This document shows, piece after piece, positions 28,001-34,853 of a DNA stretch of 64,000 nt; position 1 is the first letter of the stretch; each line of letters begins with the position of its first letter. This DNA is from Pseudomonas laurylsulfativorans (GTDB lineage: Bacteria; Pseudomonadota; Gammaproteobacteria; Pseudomonadales; Pseudomonadaceae). Both the position numbers and the translations under genes were made by a program. The DNA lies in assembly GCF_002906155.1 (NCBI RefSeq), contig NZ_MUJK01000015.1:62001-126000 (forward strand). Reading direction: 5' to 3'. The notes beneath the pieces were generated by a model. The model worked only from the letters and a program-made list of their open reading frames with translations, did no database searches and was not told the origin of the DNA.

Positions 28001-30842
28001 CCTGACCAGTTTCGCCATGGACCTGATGGTCAGCCTCGACGAGGGGCTGCGTATCGAGTACATGCACCAGCGCGATCAGTTCGATCTGGCCACCGTGGAA
28101 ATCCTGCGCAGCCACATGGAAAGCCTGATGCAGCGCTTGTGCGACGACGCCGGACGCGCCGTCGGTGAGCTGGGCTTGCTGACGCTGGACGAAGGCCGGG
28201 CGCTGGACGGCGAACTGCCGGTGGTGGCGGACGGTGACGAGATGCCCGTGCACGAACTGATCCGTCAGCGTGCGCGACTGCAACCGGAGCACACGGCGCT
28301 GGTGCTCAGTTATGCCGAGCGTGACGCCGAGCAGTTGAGCTACGCCGAACTGGACCGGCGCTCCGATGCCCTGGCGGTGCATTTGCTGGAACAGGGCGTG
28401 CAGGCCGAAGACGTGATCGGCGTATTCATGGAGCGCTCGCTGGAGCTGGTGGTGTCGCTGCTGGCGGTGATGAAATGCGGCGCCGCCTACGTGCCGCTGG
28501 ACCCGCAATACCCGCAGGAACGCCTGCGCTACATGATGGCCGACAGCGACATGCGCCTGTTGTTGACCCAGGAACGCCTGCGCGATTCGGCGCAACTCAA
28601 CCCCGGCACGGCCATGGTCGCGGTCGACCGATTGAATCTCGACGTCGATGTGGCGGCACCTTCGTGCGCGGTGCACGCCGAGCAACTGGCCTACCTGATC
28701 TACACCTCGGGCTCTACCGGCAAACCGAAAAGCGTCGCCGTGGCCCACGGGCCGTTGAGCATGCACGTGCAAGCCATCGCCGAGCTGTACGAGATGGACC
28801 CGGACAATCGCGAACTGCATTTCATGTCGTTCGCCTTCGACGGCGCCCATGAACGCTGGATCACCGCGCTGATCAGCGGCTCGACCCTGGTGATCCGCGA
28901 TAACACCTTGTGGACCGCCGAACAGACCCTGGCCGTGCTGCACCGCCAGCGCATCAGCGTCGCCTGCTTCCCGCCGGCGTACCTGTTGCAACTGGCCGAG
29001 CACGCCGAGTTGCAGGGCGGCGATCCGCCGCCGGTGCGCATCTATTGCTTCGGTGGCGATGCGGTGCCAGACGCCACGTTCGAGCGGGTCAAGCACAGGC
29101 TCAAGCCGCAATACCTGGTCAACGGCTATGGCCCGACGGAAACCGTGGTCACGCCACTGCTGTGGAAAATCGCCGCCGACGGCCATTGCCAGGCGATGTA
29201 CGCGCCGATTGGCCAACGCGTCGGCACTCGCAGCCTGCATGTGCTGGACATGGACCTCAACCCGCTACCGGTGGGCATGGTCGGTGAGTTGTACATCGGC
29301 GGGCGCGGCGTCGCGCGCGGCTACCATCGCCACCCGTGGCAGAGCGCCGAGCGCTTCGTTGCCGATCCGTTCAGCACCGAGGGCGGGCGCCTGTACCGCA
29401 CCGGTGACCTGGTGCGCCGTCGCGAGGATGGCGTGTTCGATTACGTCGGGCGCATCGACCATCAGGTCAAGGTGCGAGGTTTCCGCATCGAGCTGGGCGA
29501 AATCGAAGCCCGCTTGCGCGAGCAGGCTGGGGTCAACGATGCGCTGGTGGTGGTGCGCGACAATGGCCAGGGCCCGCAGCTGGTGGGCTATGTGGTGGCG
29601 GCGCAAGACGATGGCCTCGGCCCGCGTTGTCAGGCCGCCCTGCGCGAAAGTCTGCCCGACTATATGGTCCCGACACAGGTCGTGGTGTTGCCGCGCTTCC
29701 CGCTGACCCCCAATGGCAAACTCGATCGCAAGGCCTTGCCGGATCCGGCCTTCACGGGCCGCGACTACGTGGCACCGCGCACGCCTTTGGAATGGGCGCT
29801 GGCGGACATCTGGCAGCAGGTACTGGGCATCGAGAAGGTCGGCATTACCGACAACTTCTTCGAGTTGGGCGGTGATTCGTTGCGCACCCTCAAGGTGATC
29901 TCGAAAGTGCGCGCCCTGAACGAGCCGAACTTCCAGCTCAAGCTGCGCGACATGATGGCCAAGCCGACGATTGCCGGCTTGTCCGGTGTCGATGAGCAAC
30001 CTGTGCCCCAGAGTCCGCAACCGCTGTTGCTGCTCAATCAGCCGGTTGATGACCAGCCGGCGCTGTTCTGTCTGCACGCCGGTTTCGGCACGGTGTTCGA
30101 CTACGAACCGCTGGCGCGGCGTCTGGATGGCGAGCGCACGGTGTATGGCGTGCAGTGCCGGATGCTGCTCGACCGGCAGTGGCATGACACTTCGCTTGCG
30201 CAGATGGCCGCCGATTATGTCCAGGCGATCCGTGCCCGGCAGCCTCAGGGGCCGTACCACGTGCTGGGCTGGTCGTTGGGCGGGGCGTTGGCTTTGCTGG
30301 TGAGTGATCTGTTCGAACAGCAGGGCCTGCGTGTGGCGTTCGTCGGTCTGGTGGACAGCTTTGTGCCGACCCAGGCCAATGCTGTCGCCAGCCCGGATGA
30401 GTGGCGTGTGGATCTGGCCGAGTTCCTCGGTGCGACGTTGGGCATGGAGGGCGAGGTGATTGCCCGGGCGTTGAGTACCGAGTCGGCGGGGGATCACGAC
30501 GCGGTGGCGCGGATCATTCGCGCGGTGATCGACAGCCAGAGCGACCAGGCCAGCGGTTACGCGCTGCTCGGTGCCGACGAGCTGGCCCAGACGTTCATGG
30601 TCAGCACGCGCTTGAAGGCGCTGTCGCGGCAGGTCGAAACCCTGCCGATTCCGCAAGCCGGGCTGCATTGCTGGTGGGCCGATGGCAACCCGACGGCCGA
30701 ACGCGCGACCCTGGAACGTCAGCAACCTACGCTGCGCAAGGTGCAAACAGTGCAGGCTGGCCACTTCGATATCCTGCAACAGGAAGAGTGCCTGGACGCC
30801 ATGGTGGCGGCGCTTGGACGGGAGGTAGTGGCAGAGTTCTAA
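19038..30842 (+). CDS. pvdD: Pyoverdine side-chain terminal NRPS (C-A-T-E-C-A-T-C-A-T-TE), predicted D-Thr, Ser, OH-Orn
   Basis: This 3934-aa synthetase ends the assembly line. Domains: C4 (LCL type, HHIVTDG near 178), A4 (near 661), T4 (GGDS, about 1057), E (HHLAVDG near 1235, EGHGRE), C5 (DCL type, HHILLDG near 1700), A5 (near 2166), T5 (GGDS, about 2552), C6 (DCL-like, HHILMDG near 2758), A6 (near 3222), T6 (GGDS, about 3613) and a thioesterase with GWSLGG near 3745. A4 reads D-F-W-N-V-G-M-V-H-K (Thr). A5 reads D-V-W-H-M-S-L-I-D-K (Ser). A6 reads D-G-E-C-C-G-G-V-T-K, like OH-Orn codes. The TE would release the peptide, with cyclic OH-Orn as terminus. It starts by ATGA overlap with NRPS-2. 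The pvdD name rests on position and the TE, since side-chain NRPS names differ between strains. Confidence 0.88.
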   Translation: MSAAPDRMMTLAQRFCGLSADARRALQEKMHAQGLTLELLPIPPRDRSVDTLPASYAQQRLWFLWQMQPQATAYNLTGAFRLNGELNRDALAQTLSALVRRHEVLRTTFVFDDQQVLQKIHPQMDAPLVEVVAADEIELQGQIALNAEQPFDLQHGPLMRCRLIRLDAQQHVLVLTFHHIVTDGGSLPILLQEFTQLYGQLSAGQAAQLPELGIQYADFARWQRLWLEAGEAERQLDYWRAQLGNEHPPLNLPSDRRRPAIPSQQGASVELKICAALTAQLRELARREGCTLFMLLMAAVQTLLHRYSGEQDIRVGVPIANRTRQDVENLLGFFVNTQVLRSQPRADQSFVQLLAEIKAAALGAQAHQDLPFEQLVDGLGVERSLSHTPLFQVMFNHQRDSGDPQRWDLPGLSVEPLIWDEKTTKFDLMLDTVEGDEGIHASFVYATELFDASTIERLGRHWLNLLQAICTDSTVALADLCMLDASEQQATLLDWNRSAVLNVDQANALCAHQLIEAQAAAHPHNVAVTCDGVTLTYAELNRRANRIAHRLRERGVGPDVLVGIALERSLDMIVSLLAILKAGGAYVPLDPEYPQDRLAYMLADSGTRLLLTDSALLPRLPLSEQIEVICLDHASDWLFEASADNLSNLTVPENLAYVIYTSGSTGKPKGTLLPHSNLTRLFSATEHWFGFNADDVWSLFHSYAFDFSVWEIFGALFYGGKLVVVPHAVSRSPEDFARLLKDERVTVLNQTPSAFRQLMPFACANAQGMALRYVVFGGEALDVASLRPWYDAFDDEQPLLINMYGITETTVHVTFRPLARADLDGANSSPLGEPIADLRWYVLDPRLNPVAKGCVGELYVGGAGLARGYHQRPDLTATRFVPDLFAAAPGARLYRTGDLARYCADGSIEYAGRIDHQVKIRGFRIELGEIQDRLQSHPAIEQALVLAPQVNGSQQLVAWFTASGDDSDLRQSLREHLQAGLPDYMVPAHLLKLVHWPLTSNGKLDRGALPKPDAALAQQAYTAPMDDLQSELAAIWQDVLKLERVGIDDNFFELGGDSIISIQVVSRARQAGIRITPRDLFQHQTVQSLAKVAVRSAGLVIDQGPVCGEVQLTPIQHWFFEQPIEARHHWNQSLLLELHEPLDSASLQQALTALVEHHDALRLRLRNVDGVWQQAQAEQWNSAEVLWQRQAANADELLEQCNAAQASLNLQDGPLLRALLVDMGAEGQRLLLVVHHLAVDGVSWRLLLEDLQTAYQQAQQAQPLLLPSKTSAYQAWAARLQRHARSPKLATQAAYWQAQYHGVAVQLPADNPQGSLASQHAVSVETVLDSTFTRQLLQDAPAAYRTQVNDLLLTALARVLGQWTGQSSTLVKLEGHGREDLFDDIDLTRTLGWFTSIFPVKLTPTGDLAASIKAVKEQLRAVPDKGIGFGILRYLADVGLKDLPSPQVTFNYMGQFDASFDEQAPWRPAKESGGAEQGTSAELDRGLSINGQVYAGQLRLSWTFSGEVFKAQTVQRLADAYALELQRLIEHCLGGAGGLTPSDVPLVRVDQAQLDALPLAAGQIEDILPLSPMQQGMLFHSLFAPDAGAYVPQMRVDVQGLDVEAFRNAWQQTLARHEVLRAAFFSESNGSRPLQVILADATLPLTVLDWRDQSGLPQALDQLADEDRLRGFDLTAAPLLRLTLVRTASDIYHLVFTNHHILLDGWSTSQLFGEVLQRYGGVIPAPGVGRYRDYMSWLGTRDRAACEAFWLEQLHSFAEPTRLAGALPGPVAGQGDGHRTLHLSLDRAATERLSGFARQARVTPNTLLQAAWLLLLQRYTGQQTVAFGATVSGRPSELQGIEQQIGLFINTLPVIATPHPERTVSQWIDEVQALNLKLRDVEYTPLADVQRWAGNAGEALFDTLLVFENYPVAQALEEGNSSALKFSGISNHDQTSFPLAIAAELGECLDLRLNYDTALFSAEAIESLGARLVALLDAMVRAPQQPLGRLSLLDAAQTARQVEGFNRTAQTWADVRPVYQCFEAQALQTPQAPALVFAGQTLSYRELNQQANQLAHHLRSQGVGAEVLVGIAAERSLELVIGLLAIMKAGGAYVPLDPDYPRERLEHMFDDSGVHLLLTQRHLLEQLPIPPATTAIFLDDMAGLLDGLSDENLPCVVGLQSLAYMIYTSGSTGKPKGAANHHEALYNRLAWMQGAYPLDGRDTVLQKTPFSFDVSVWEFFWPLMTGARLAVAAPGAHRDPAQLVSLIEQYQVSTLHFVPSMLQAFVQGEGFERCASLRQIMCSGEALSADLQHNLFRVLPNVGLYNLYGPTEAAIDVTHWTCADDGAVSVPIGYPIANLVTYILDDSLQPQVQGCVGELYLGGVGLARGYHHRPELTAERFVASPFGERGERLYRTGDLARYREDGVIEYVGRIDHQVKIRGLRIELGEIEACLLEHPSVREAVVIALDVGKSKQLVAYVTGDAALDPLRQHLRNALPEHMQPSHVLLLDQLPVTPNGKLDRRALPQPDQQIREYVAPRNAVEAALQAVWQALFEVPQVGMQDNFFELGGDSIVSIQAVSRARKAGLSISPKHVFSHPTLAELATVAQPVVADEAVPALVAPALKIELSEAQYQALELTADEVEDVYPLSPMQQGMLFHSVQDGDSGLYVNQIEVGVRGVDGPRLREAWADAARRHGILRTAFLWEGDKEPLQVMLRDAPSLLTELDWRGLDDQPERVRQLALEERERGFSLNRTPLLRLLLVRLDDDRYRLIWTYHHILMDGWSVSRLIGEVLRHYSGEEHEPVAAYRDYIDWLGQQVAETSETFWKGKLSNLEGATHLARALPVKAPQAGYHAIYTHLSAGQTARLQAFAQQQQVTLNTLVQAAWLLLLQRYTGQRTVTFGATVSGRPETLNGSENMLGLFINTLPVVNTVPTDVNVGDWLRELQAYNLDIRDFQQTPLSDIQRWAGQGGQSLFDSIIVFENQPVDRTLREWNGDSLRFEDVSDFGLTSFAMDLMVSLDEGLRIEYMHQRDQFDLATVEILRSHMESLMQRLCDDAGRAVGELGLLTLDEGRALDGELPVVADGDEMPVHELIRQRARLQPEHTALVLSYAERDAEQLSYAELDRRSDALAVHLLEQGVQAEDVIGVFMERSLELVVSLLAVMKCGAAYVPLDPQYPQERLRYMMADSDMRLLLTQERLRDSAQLNPGTAMVAVDRLNLDVDVAAPSCAVHAEQLAYLIYTSGSTGKPKSVAVAHGPLSMHVQAIAELYEMDPDNRELHFMSFAFDGAHERWITALISGSTLVIRDNTLWTAEQTLAVLHRQRISVACFPPAYLLQLAEHAELQGGDPPPVRIYCFGGDAVPDATFERVKHRLKPQYLVNGYGPTETVVTPLLWKIAADGHCQAMYAPIGQRVGTRSLHVLDMDLNPLPVGMVGELYIGGRGVARGYHRHPWQSAERFVADPFSTEGGRLYRTGDLVRRREDGVFDYVGRIDHQVKVRGFRIELGEIEARLREQAGVNDALVVVRDNGQGPQLVGYVVAAQDDGLGPRCQAALRESLPDYMVPTQVVVLPRFPLTPNGKLDRKALPDPAFTGRDYVAPRTPLEWALADIWQQVLGIEKVGITDNFFELGGDSLRTLKVISKVRALNEPNFQLKLRDMMAKPTIAGLSGVDEQPVPQSPQPLLLLNQPVDDQPALFCLHAGFGTVFDYEPLARRLDGERTVYGVQCRMLLDRQWHDTSLAQMAADYVQAIRARQPQGPYHVLGWSLGGALALLVSDLFEQQGLRVAFVGLVDSFVPTQANAVASPDEWRVDLAEFLGATLGMEGEVIARALSTESAGDHDAVARIIRAVIDSQSDQASGYALLGADELAQTFMVSTRLKALSRQVETLPIPQAGLHCWWADGNPTAERATLERQQPTLRKVQTVQAGHFDILQQEECLDAMVAALGREVVAEF

Positions 30843-30852
30843 ACCAATAAAT

Positions 30853-31005
30853 TGTGGCGAGGGGGCTTGCCTGTGGCGAGGGGGCTTGCCCCCGTTGGGT
30901 CGCGAAGCGGCCCCGAAACCAGCCACCGCGGTTATTCAGGGATACCGCATTGTTCGGGTTTGCGACTGCTTCGCAGCCGAACGGGGGCAAGCCCCCTCGC
31001 CACGG
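30853..31005. repeat. REPIN with a tandem partial copy (GTGGCGAGGGGGC class)
   Basis: TGTGGCGAGGGGGCTTGCC occurs twice head to tail at 30853-30871 and 30872-30890. The second copy opens a full REPIN whose other end is the inverse GGCAAGCCCCCTCGCCAC at about 31003. It begins 11 bp after the terminal NRPS stop codon. Confidence 0.85.
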
Positions 31006-31033
31006 GATTCAATTCGGCTTCAGAGATCTTGAA

Positions 31034-31083
31034 CTCGCCCTAATGAACGGTCTTCGCGGTTCGTTTATTGGGCGAGCTTTTTT
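31034..31083 (+). terminator. Rho-independent terminator downstream of the NRPS operon
   Basis: CTCGCCC at 31034-31040 pairs with GGGCGAG at 31070-31076. The AAT/ATT extension and a GAAC/GTTC part lengthen the stem. It is followed by CTTTTTTATTTTT. This is the strongest terminator-like signal in the window. Its T-tract ends about 15 bp before the start codon of the hydrolase gene. Confidence 0.8.
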
Positions 31084-31103
31084 ATTTTTGGAGACTACCG
31101 CCC

Positions 31104-32069
31104 ATGGCACTGCACCCGGACATCGAAGGTTTTCTGGAACTGGCCGAGTTCGGCCGCCTCAGCGGCAAAAGCCAGCCCATGCATGAGCTGAGCCCTCGGG
31201 ACGCGCGGCAGCAATTCGAACAGACCTCACAGTTGCTCGATGCGGCCCCGACGGGCGCGTTGACGGTGACGGCGGTCAGCATTGCGGTGCGGGACGGGCA
31301 TTGGCTCAATGCGCGGCTGTACGCCAAACCGCAACCGGACAGCGAACTGCGCCCGGTGTTGTTGTACTTCCATGGTGGCGGCTACGTGGTCGGCAGCCTC
31401 GATTCCCACGACACCCTGTGCCGGCGCTTGGCGCTGGCGGGGGAGTTTGCCGTGTTGTCGGCCGATTATCGCCGGGCGCCGGAACACCGTTTTCCGACCG
31501 CTTACAACGATGCCGAAGACGTGACGCGCTGGCTCGCTGTTACCGGAGCCAAAGCGTTGGGGCTGGATGCGAATCGGATAGCGCTGGCCGGAGACAGCGT
31601 CGGCGGCAGCCTGGTGGCATCGCTGTGTATCGCCATTGCCCAGGACCCGTTGGGATGGCCGCTTGTACCGCGCCTGCAAGTGCTGCTGTACCCGGTTATC
31701 GACGCAGTAAAAAAACGCCCGTCCCTGGAGCGCTTCGCCGAAGGTTATCTGCTCGAAGCCACCACGCTGGAGTGGTTCTACCAGCAATACCAACGCAGTG
31801 AAGCGGATCGCGCCGACTGGCGTTTTTCACCCCTGTACGCCGAGAGCCTGCAACGGCTGGCGCCGACGGTGCTGTGGCTGGCCGAGTACGACCCGTTGCT
31901 CGATGAAGGTCTGGCCTGGGCCGAGAAACTGCGTACCGCGGGGCAACCCTTGGTGCTGGAGGTAAAGGCCGGCATGACCCACGACTTTGCGCGCATGGGC
32001 GAAATGGTCCAGGAAGTACCGGGGATGCTGGTGCAATTGGCGGCGCAGATCGGCGAAAGCCTGGCCTGA
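31104..32069 (+). CDS. Alpha/beta hydrolase of the hormone-sensitive lipase family (Aes-like esterase)
   Basis: A 321-aa protein with the HSL-family oxyanion-hole motif HGGG (YFHGGGYVVGS, about residue 90), the nucleophile elbow GDSVGGS (about 164), an Asp in EYDPLLDEG and the catalytic His in MTHDFARM near the C terminus. It probably hydrolyses short-chain esters; the physiological substrate is unknown. The ATG at 31104 was chosen because GGAG stands nine bases upstream; the frame upstream of it lies in the terminator. It follows the NRPS operon on the same strand, but the terminator at 31034 lies between, so any link to pyoverdine is only positional. Confidence 0.88.
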   Translation: MALHPDIEGFLELAEFGRLSGKSQPMHELSPRDARQQFEQTSQLLDAAPTGALTVTAVSIAVRDGHWLNARLYAKPQPDSELRPVLLYFHGGGYVVGSLDSHDTLCRRLALAGEFAVLSADYRRAPEHRFPTAYNDAEDVTRWLAVTGAKALGLDANRIALAGDSVGGSLVASLCIAIAQDPLGWPLVPRLQVLLYPVIDAVKKRPSLERFAEGYLLEATTLEWFYQQYQRSEADRADWRFSPLYAESLQRLAPTVLWLAEYDPLLDEGLAWAEKLRTAGQPLVLEVKAGMTHDFARMGEMVQEVPGMLVQLAAQIGESLA

Positions 32070-32096
32070 CCGCTGAATTCTCCTTGGCGGGGCTGT

Positions 32097-32231
32097 TGTG
32101 GCGAGGGGGCTTGTCCCCGTTCGGCTGCGCAGCAGCCGTAAACCCGAACAACGCGGTATGCCTGAAGAACCGCGATGGCCGATTTTGGGGCCGCTTCGCG
32201 ACCCAACGGGGGCAAGCCCCCTCGCCACAGG
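32097..32231. repeat. REPIN (GTGGCGAGGGGGC class)
   Basis: TGTGGCGAGGGGGCTTG on the left and CAAGCCCCCTCGCCACA on the right, with GGCTGCGCAGC and CCGCTTCGCGACCC inner blocks. It lies between the convergent hydrolase and DUF6124-type genes. Confidence 0.85.
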
Positions 32232-32261
32232 TGAGTGCCTTCACCATCAGTGTGATGGCGA

Positions 32262-32543
32262 CTAAGGCGGATCAAGCCGATCCAGCGCCCGATTCACGGC
32301 CAGTTCCCCCAGCATGATGACCTGAGCAATCCCCAACAGCGCATTGCGGCTCGTCCCCTGCAGATGATCCACCAGGTCGTTGGCCATGACATTGGCCGAC
32401 GCCAGCGATTCGCAGGCGTGCACCAGCAGGGTTTCGGTACTGAGTTCGGGGTTGACGATGAACATGGAGCAGGGTGTGCGCGGGGTGGCCATGATGTTGG
32501 CGCCCGGGTCGGAGTCCGGCGGATTGGGTTTGACTTTGAACAT
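32262..32543 (-). CDS. DUF6124-type small protein, 93 aa
   Basis: The protein begins MFKVKPNPPDSDP and continues with MFIVNPELSTETLLVHACESL, both typical of a Pseudomonas-specific family annotated as DUF6124 (formerly grouped with DUF3077). The C-terminal half is helical. Function is unknown; members are often found as several paralogues per genome. It has no signal peptide. AGGAGT stands upstream of the ATG on the minus strand (ACTCCTGAAG on the plus strand at about 32553). It is a single-gene unit, convergent with the hydrolase gene. Confidence 0.8.
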   Translation of the reverse strand: MFKVKPNPPDSDPGANIMATPRTPCSMFIVNPELSTETLLVHACESLASANVMANDLVDHLQGTSRNALLGIAQVIMLGELAVNRALDRLDPP

Positions 32544-32995
32544 GTGCTGATTACTCCTGAAGGGAGCCGCTCATTCTTCTCTACTAAAAGAAGGGTGGCG
32601 GCTGGACGCAGGTTAGTAGACCGGGGAGATCAGCATTTACCGGCGCGCCGAAGCGCCCTGCGTACAGCCGCCATCAAATTCAGGCAAGCCTGACTGATAG
32701 AGCTTTTACACCTTGCTGATAAAAACCACGGGCTACTAAACCCGATCACTGACAATCAGTGACCCGAATCAAGTTACCGACGGACCCCAAGGCGCACGAG
32801 CCGGCGGATTCTGGCGTACCTGTAGGCAACGACGCAAGGCGTTGTGGCTTTCACGAAGTAACCTGTAGTCCGCTTAAACAAGCACTGTCGGGCGGTGTTC
32901 AGCCGGGCGAATTTCCTCCCGTCTCACGATCACTTGCACTCACCATCGTCTTTTTCCGGATAATCAGCGTTCTGAAAACCACGGACGATTCAAGG
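32544..32995. other. 452-bp intergenic region with a 17-bp palindrome
   Basis: This gap between two divergent genes contains no convincing ORF or REP element. The clearest structure is an inverted repeat at 32746-32762, TCACTGA-CAA-TCAGTGA, which could be an operator. It also has an AT-rich tract at 32700-32745 that could hold promoters. Both flanking genes start outward from it. Confidence 0.5.
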
Positions 32996-33445
32996 ATGGA
33001 ACTTAGAAAAAACCTCATCAGTTGCCTGGTATTTCCCACCGCCCCGGTGGCAGTCATTTATCTGACCTTCGCTCTGTGCCAGGAGATCTGGGCTGATAGC
33101 TTCTACACACCCGGCGAGGACGGCGGAGAAGTCGAGCCAACGCTGGCGCTCGTTATCATTCCGCTTTTGCTGCTCATTGTTGCCCCCTTGCTGGCGGGGC
33201 TGACGGCCTTGACTCGTTGGGGCACGCGGCGCTTTGAACCCGGTGCCTGGTGGCGGTGGCTGATGGCGATTCCACGCGTCATCCTGGCGGTTGTTGCGTT
33301 GTTTCTGTTTGTGCTGTCCAGCGGTTTCCTGATGGGAGACGTGTTGGGGCCATTCAGGCATTGGCAGGTGGCGTGCGCGTGGGTCGCCTGTGCAGCAAGC
33401 GCGGGCGCATTTCTGTTTCAGCAATGCTCACGCCTGAAGGAGTAG
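32996..33445 (+). CDS. Hypothetical membrane protein, 149 aa
   Basis: I do not recognise this gene. The predicted protein has four hydrophobic stretches (residues about 8-28, 52-72, 88-112 and 122-140) separated by short loops, one of them acidic (YTPGEDGGEVE). It is therefore a small integral inner-membrane protein. The ATG at 32996 is preceded by CAAGGATG, giving AAGG as a short ribosome site; the upstream extension of the frame has no hydrophobic or family features and was dropped. No neighbour suggests a function. Confidence 0.6.
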   Translation: MELRKNLISCLVFPTAPVAVIYLTFALCQEIWADSFYTPGEDGGEVEPTLALVIIPLLLLIVAPLLAGLTALTRWGTRRFEPGAWWRWLMAIPRVILAVVALFLFVLSSGFLMGDVLGPFRHWQVACAWVACAASAGAFLFQQCSRLKE

Positions 33446-33654
33446 GCCGCAGGCCTCGGGTGCGGGCAGCAGCGGGGCACATCTTCCGCATCCCCTATCG
33501 GCTATGTATGATCGGCATCGGGCCGATGCTGCCCGCCGCTCGCTCCCGTTGGGAAAGGTGAAAGCATCTCCTTCTTCTGCAAACCCTGTCGCCTCTCTTG
33601 ACGGTCGAGGTTTGGCAATGCGAGCACCAGAGCATCTCGGCCACAGGAGCAGAC

Positions 33655-34191
33655 ATGTTTTCAATCGAGCAAGCCAAGCAAATGGCCAAACAGTTGCGCG
33701 CCTCGCTGGAGGAACGCAATCAGGCAGTGTCCCATTCCACCGCGCTGGAACTGGTCGCGCAGCAACTGGGCTACAAGGACTGGAACACTGCGTCGGCGAT
33801 GCTTGCCCAGGTCAACACCCCGCCAGTGCCGAGCATTACCTTCGATAAACCTGTCCCCATCTTGCGCAGTTTCGACGAAGCCAAGGCGCGGGAGTTCTAT
33901 CTGGATTTCCTGGGTTTCAGCGTTGAGTTCGAGCACCGCTTCGAGGCTAATCTGCCGCTGTACCTGGGCATCAGTCGCGACGGGCTGCAACTGCACCTTT
34001 CCGAACATCACGGCGATGCCAGCCCAGGCGCGACGGTATTTGTGCCCATGCAAAATATCGAACTGCTCAGGGACGAATTGCAGGGCAAGCGCTACGGCTA
34101 CGGACGCCCGGATATTGTTCAGCAAGGTTGGGGCAAGGAGCTGCAAGTCCACGACCCGTTCGGCAACCGGATTCGCTTCTGCCAGTATTGA
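33655..34191 (+). CDS. Glyoxalase-fold (VOC) protein with N-terminal helical domain, 178 aa
   Basis: The first ~55 residues (MFSIEQAKQMAKQLRASL... LGYKDWNTASAML) form the small helical domain seen at the front of a Pseudomonas glyoxalase-superfamily group. Residues 60-178 form a VOC domain like the bleomycin-resistance proteins, with the conserved AREFYLDFLGFSVEFEHRF start and the HDPFGNRIRFCQY end. One glyoxalase half-fold per chain suggests a dimer. Substrate unknown; some relatives bind drugs, others may be enzymes. ATG 33655 follows a CAGGAGC ribosome site. Confidence 0.8.
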   Translation: MFSIEQAKQMAKQLRASLEERNQAVSHSTALELVAQQLGYKDWNTASAMLAQVNTPPVPSITFDKPVPILRSFDEAKAREFYLDFLGFSVEFEHRFEANLPLYLGISRDGLQLHLSEHHGDASPGATVFVPMQNIELLRDELQGKRYGYGRPDIVQQGWGKELQVHDPFGNRIRFCQY

Positions 34192-34257
34192 TCAGGCGCA
34201 GCGGACCGGGGCGACCCGGTCCGCTTTCAACCACCCGGCATTGAGGATGGACAGGCT

Positions 34258-34764
34258 ATGACCACGCAGGACATTTCGCTTCAAGACATCGCCGCGCCTG
34301 AAGGCGTTTGTTATGGCTGCGGCAGCCAGAATCCGCACGGGCTGCACATCAAGAGCTTCTGGCATGAAGACGGGGTGCATGTCATGGCCGAGCATATGCC
34401 GGATGACAAGTATTGCGGCTGGCCTGACTTGGTCTACGGCGGTTTGATCGCGATGCTGGTCGATTGCCACTCCAACTGGGCCGCGATGGCTTATCACTAC
34501 CGCGCAGAACAGCGCGAAGTGGGCAGCTTGCCCCACATCACCTGCGTCACCGGTAACCTGGGCATCAAGTTCATCAAGCCCACCCCGATGGGCGTCCTCC
34601 TGACACTGCGTGCAAAAGTCGAGGGCGAGGTCGGGCGCAAAAGTCGGGTTATCTGTGAGGTCTTCGCCGGGGATGTCCTGACCGCTGTCGGCGACTCGGT
34701 TTTCGTTCGCGTCGATACCGAGCAACTCAGGGCCGCCGCGCACGACAACAAGGTAGAGCCCTGA
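34258..34764 (+). CDS. PaaI-family hotdog thioesterase, 168 aa
   Basis: The protein has the hotdog-fold signature of PaaI-like acyl-CoA thioesterases: CYGCGSQNPHGLHI near the N terminus, HxxxPDD..., and LVYGGLIAMLVDCHSNWAA, the helix that carries the conserved G-G and D residues. The core then continues with NLGIKFIKPTPMG. Such proteins hydrolyse acyl-CoA esters as tetramers. Substrate is unknown. It follows the glyoxalase-fold gene on the same strand after 66 bp, so it may share a transcript. Confidence 0.82.
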   Translation: MTTQDISLQDIAAPEGVCYGCGSQNPHGLHIKSFWHEDGVHVMAEHMPDDKYCGWPDLVYGGLIAMLVDCHSNWAAMAYHYRAEQREVGSLPHITCVTGNLGIKFIKPTPMGVLLTLRAKVEGEVGRKSRVICEVFAGDVLTAVGDSVFVRVDTEQLRAAAHDNKVEP

Positions 34765-34812
34765 ACCCGACCTTTGCCGTTCGTCAGCAAGCCAGCACCT
34801 TTTCCGATGCCG

Positions 34813-34849
34813 GGTCTTCCAAGGTTTTATACCCCACCGGGAAGACCCA
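34813..34849 (+). promoter_or_regulatory. 9-bp inverted repeat covering the ribosome site of the 91-aa gene
   Basis: GGGTCTTCC at 34813-34821 and GGAAGACCC at 34841-34849 are perfect inverse copies with a 19-base loop. The only Shine-Dalgarno-like sequence before the ATG at 34854 is GGAAG at 34841-34845, so it lies inside the right arm. The hairpin could block translation, or the DNA could be an operator. Confidence 0.55.
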
Positions 34850-34853
34850 GACG

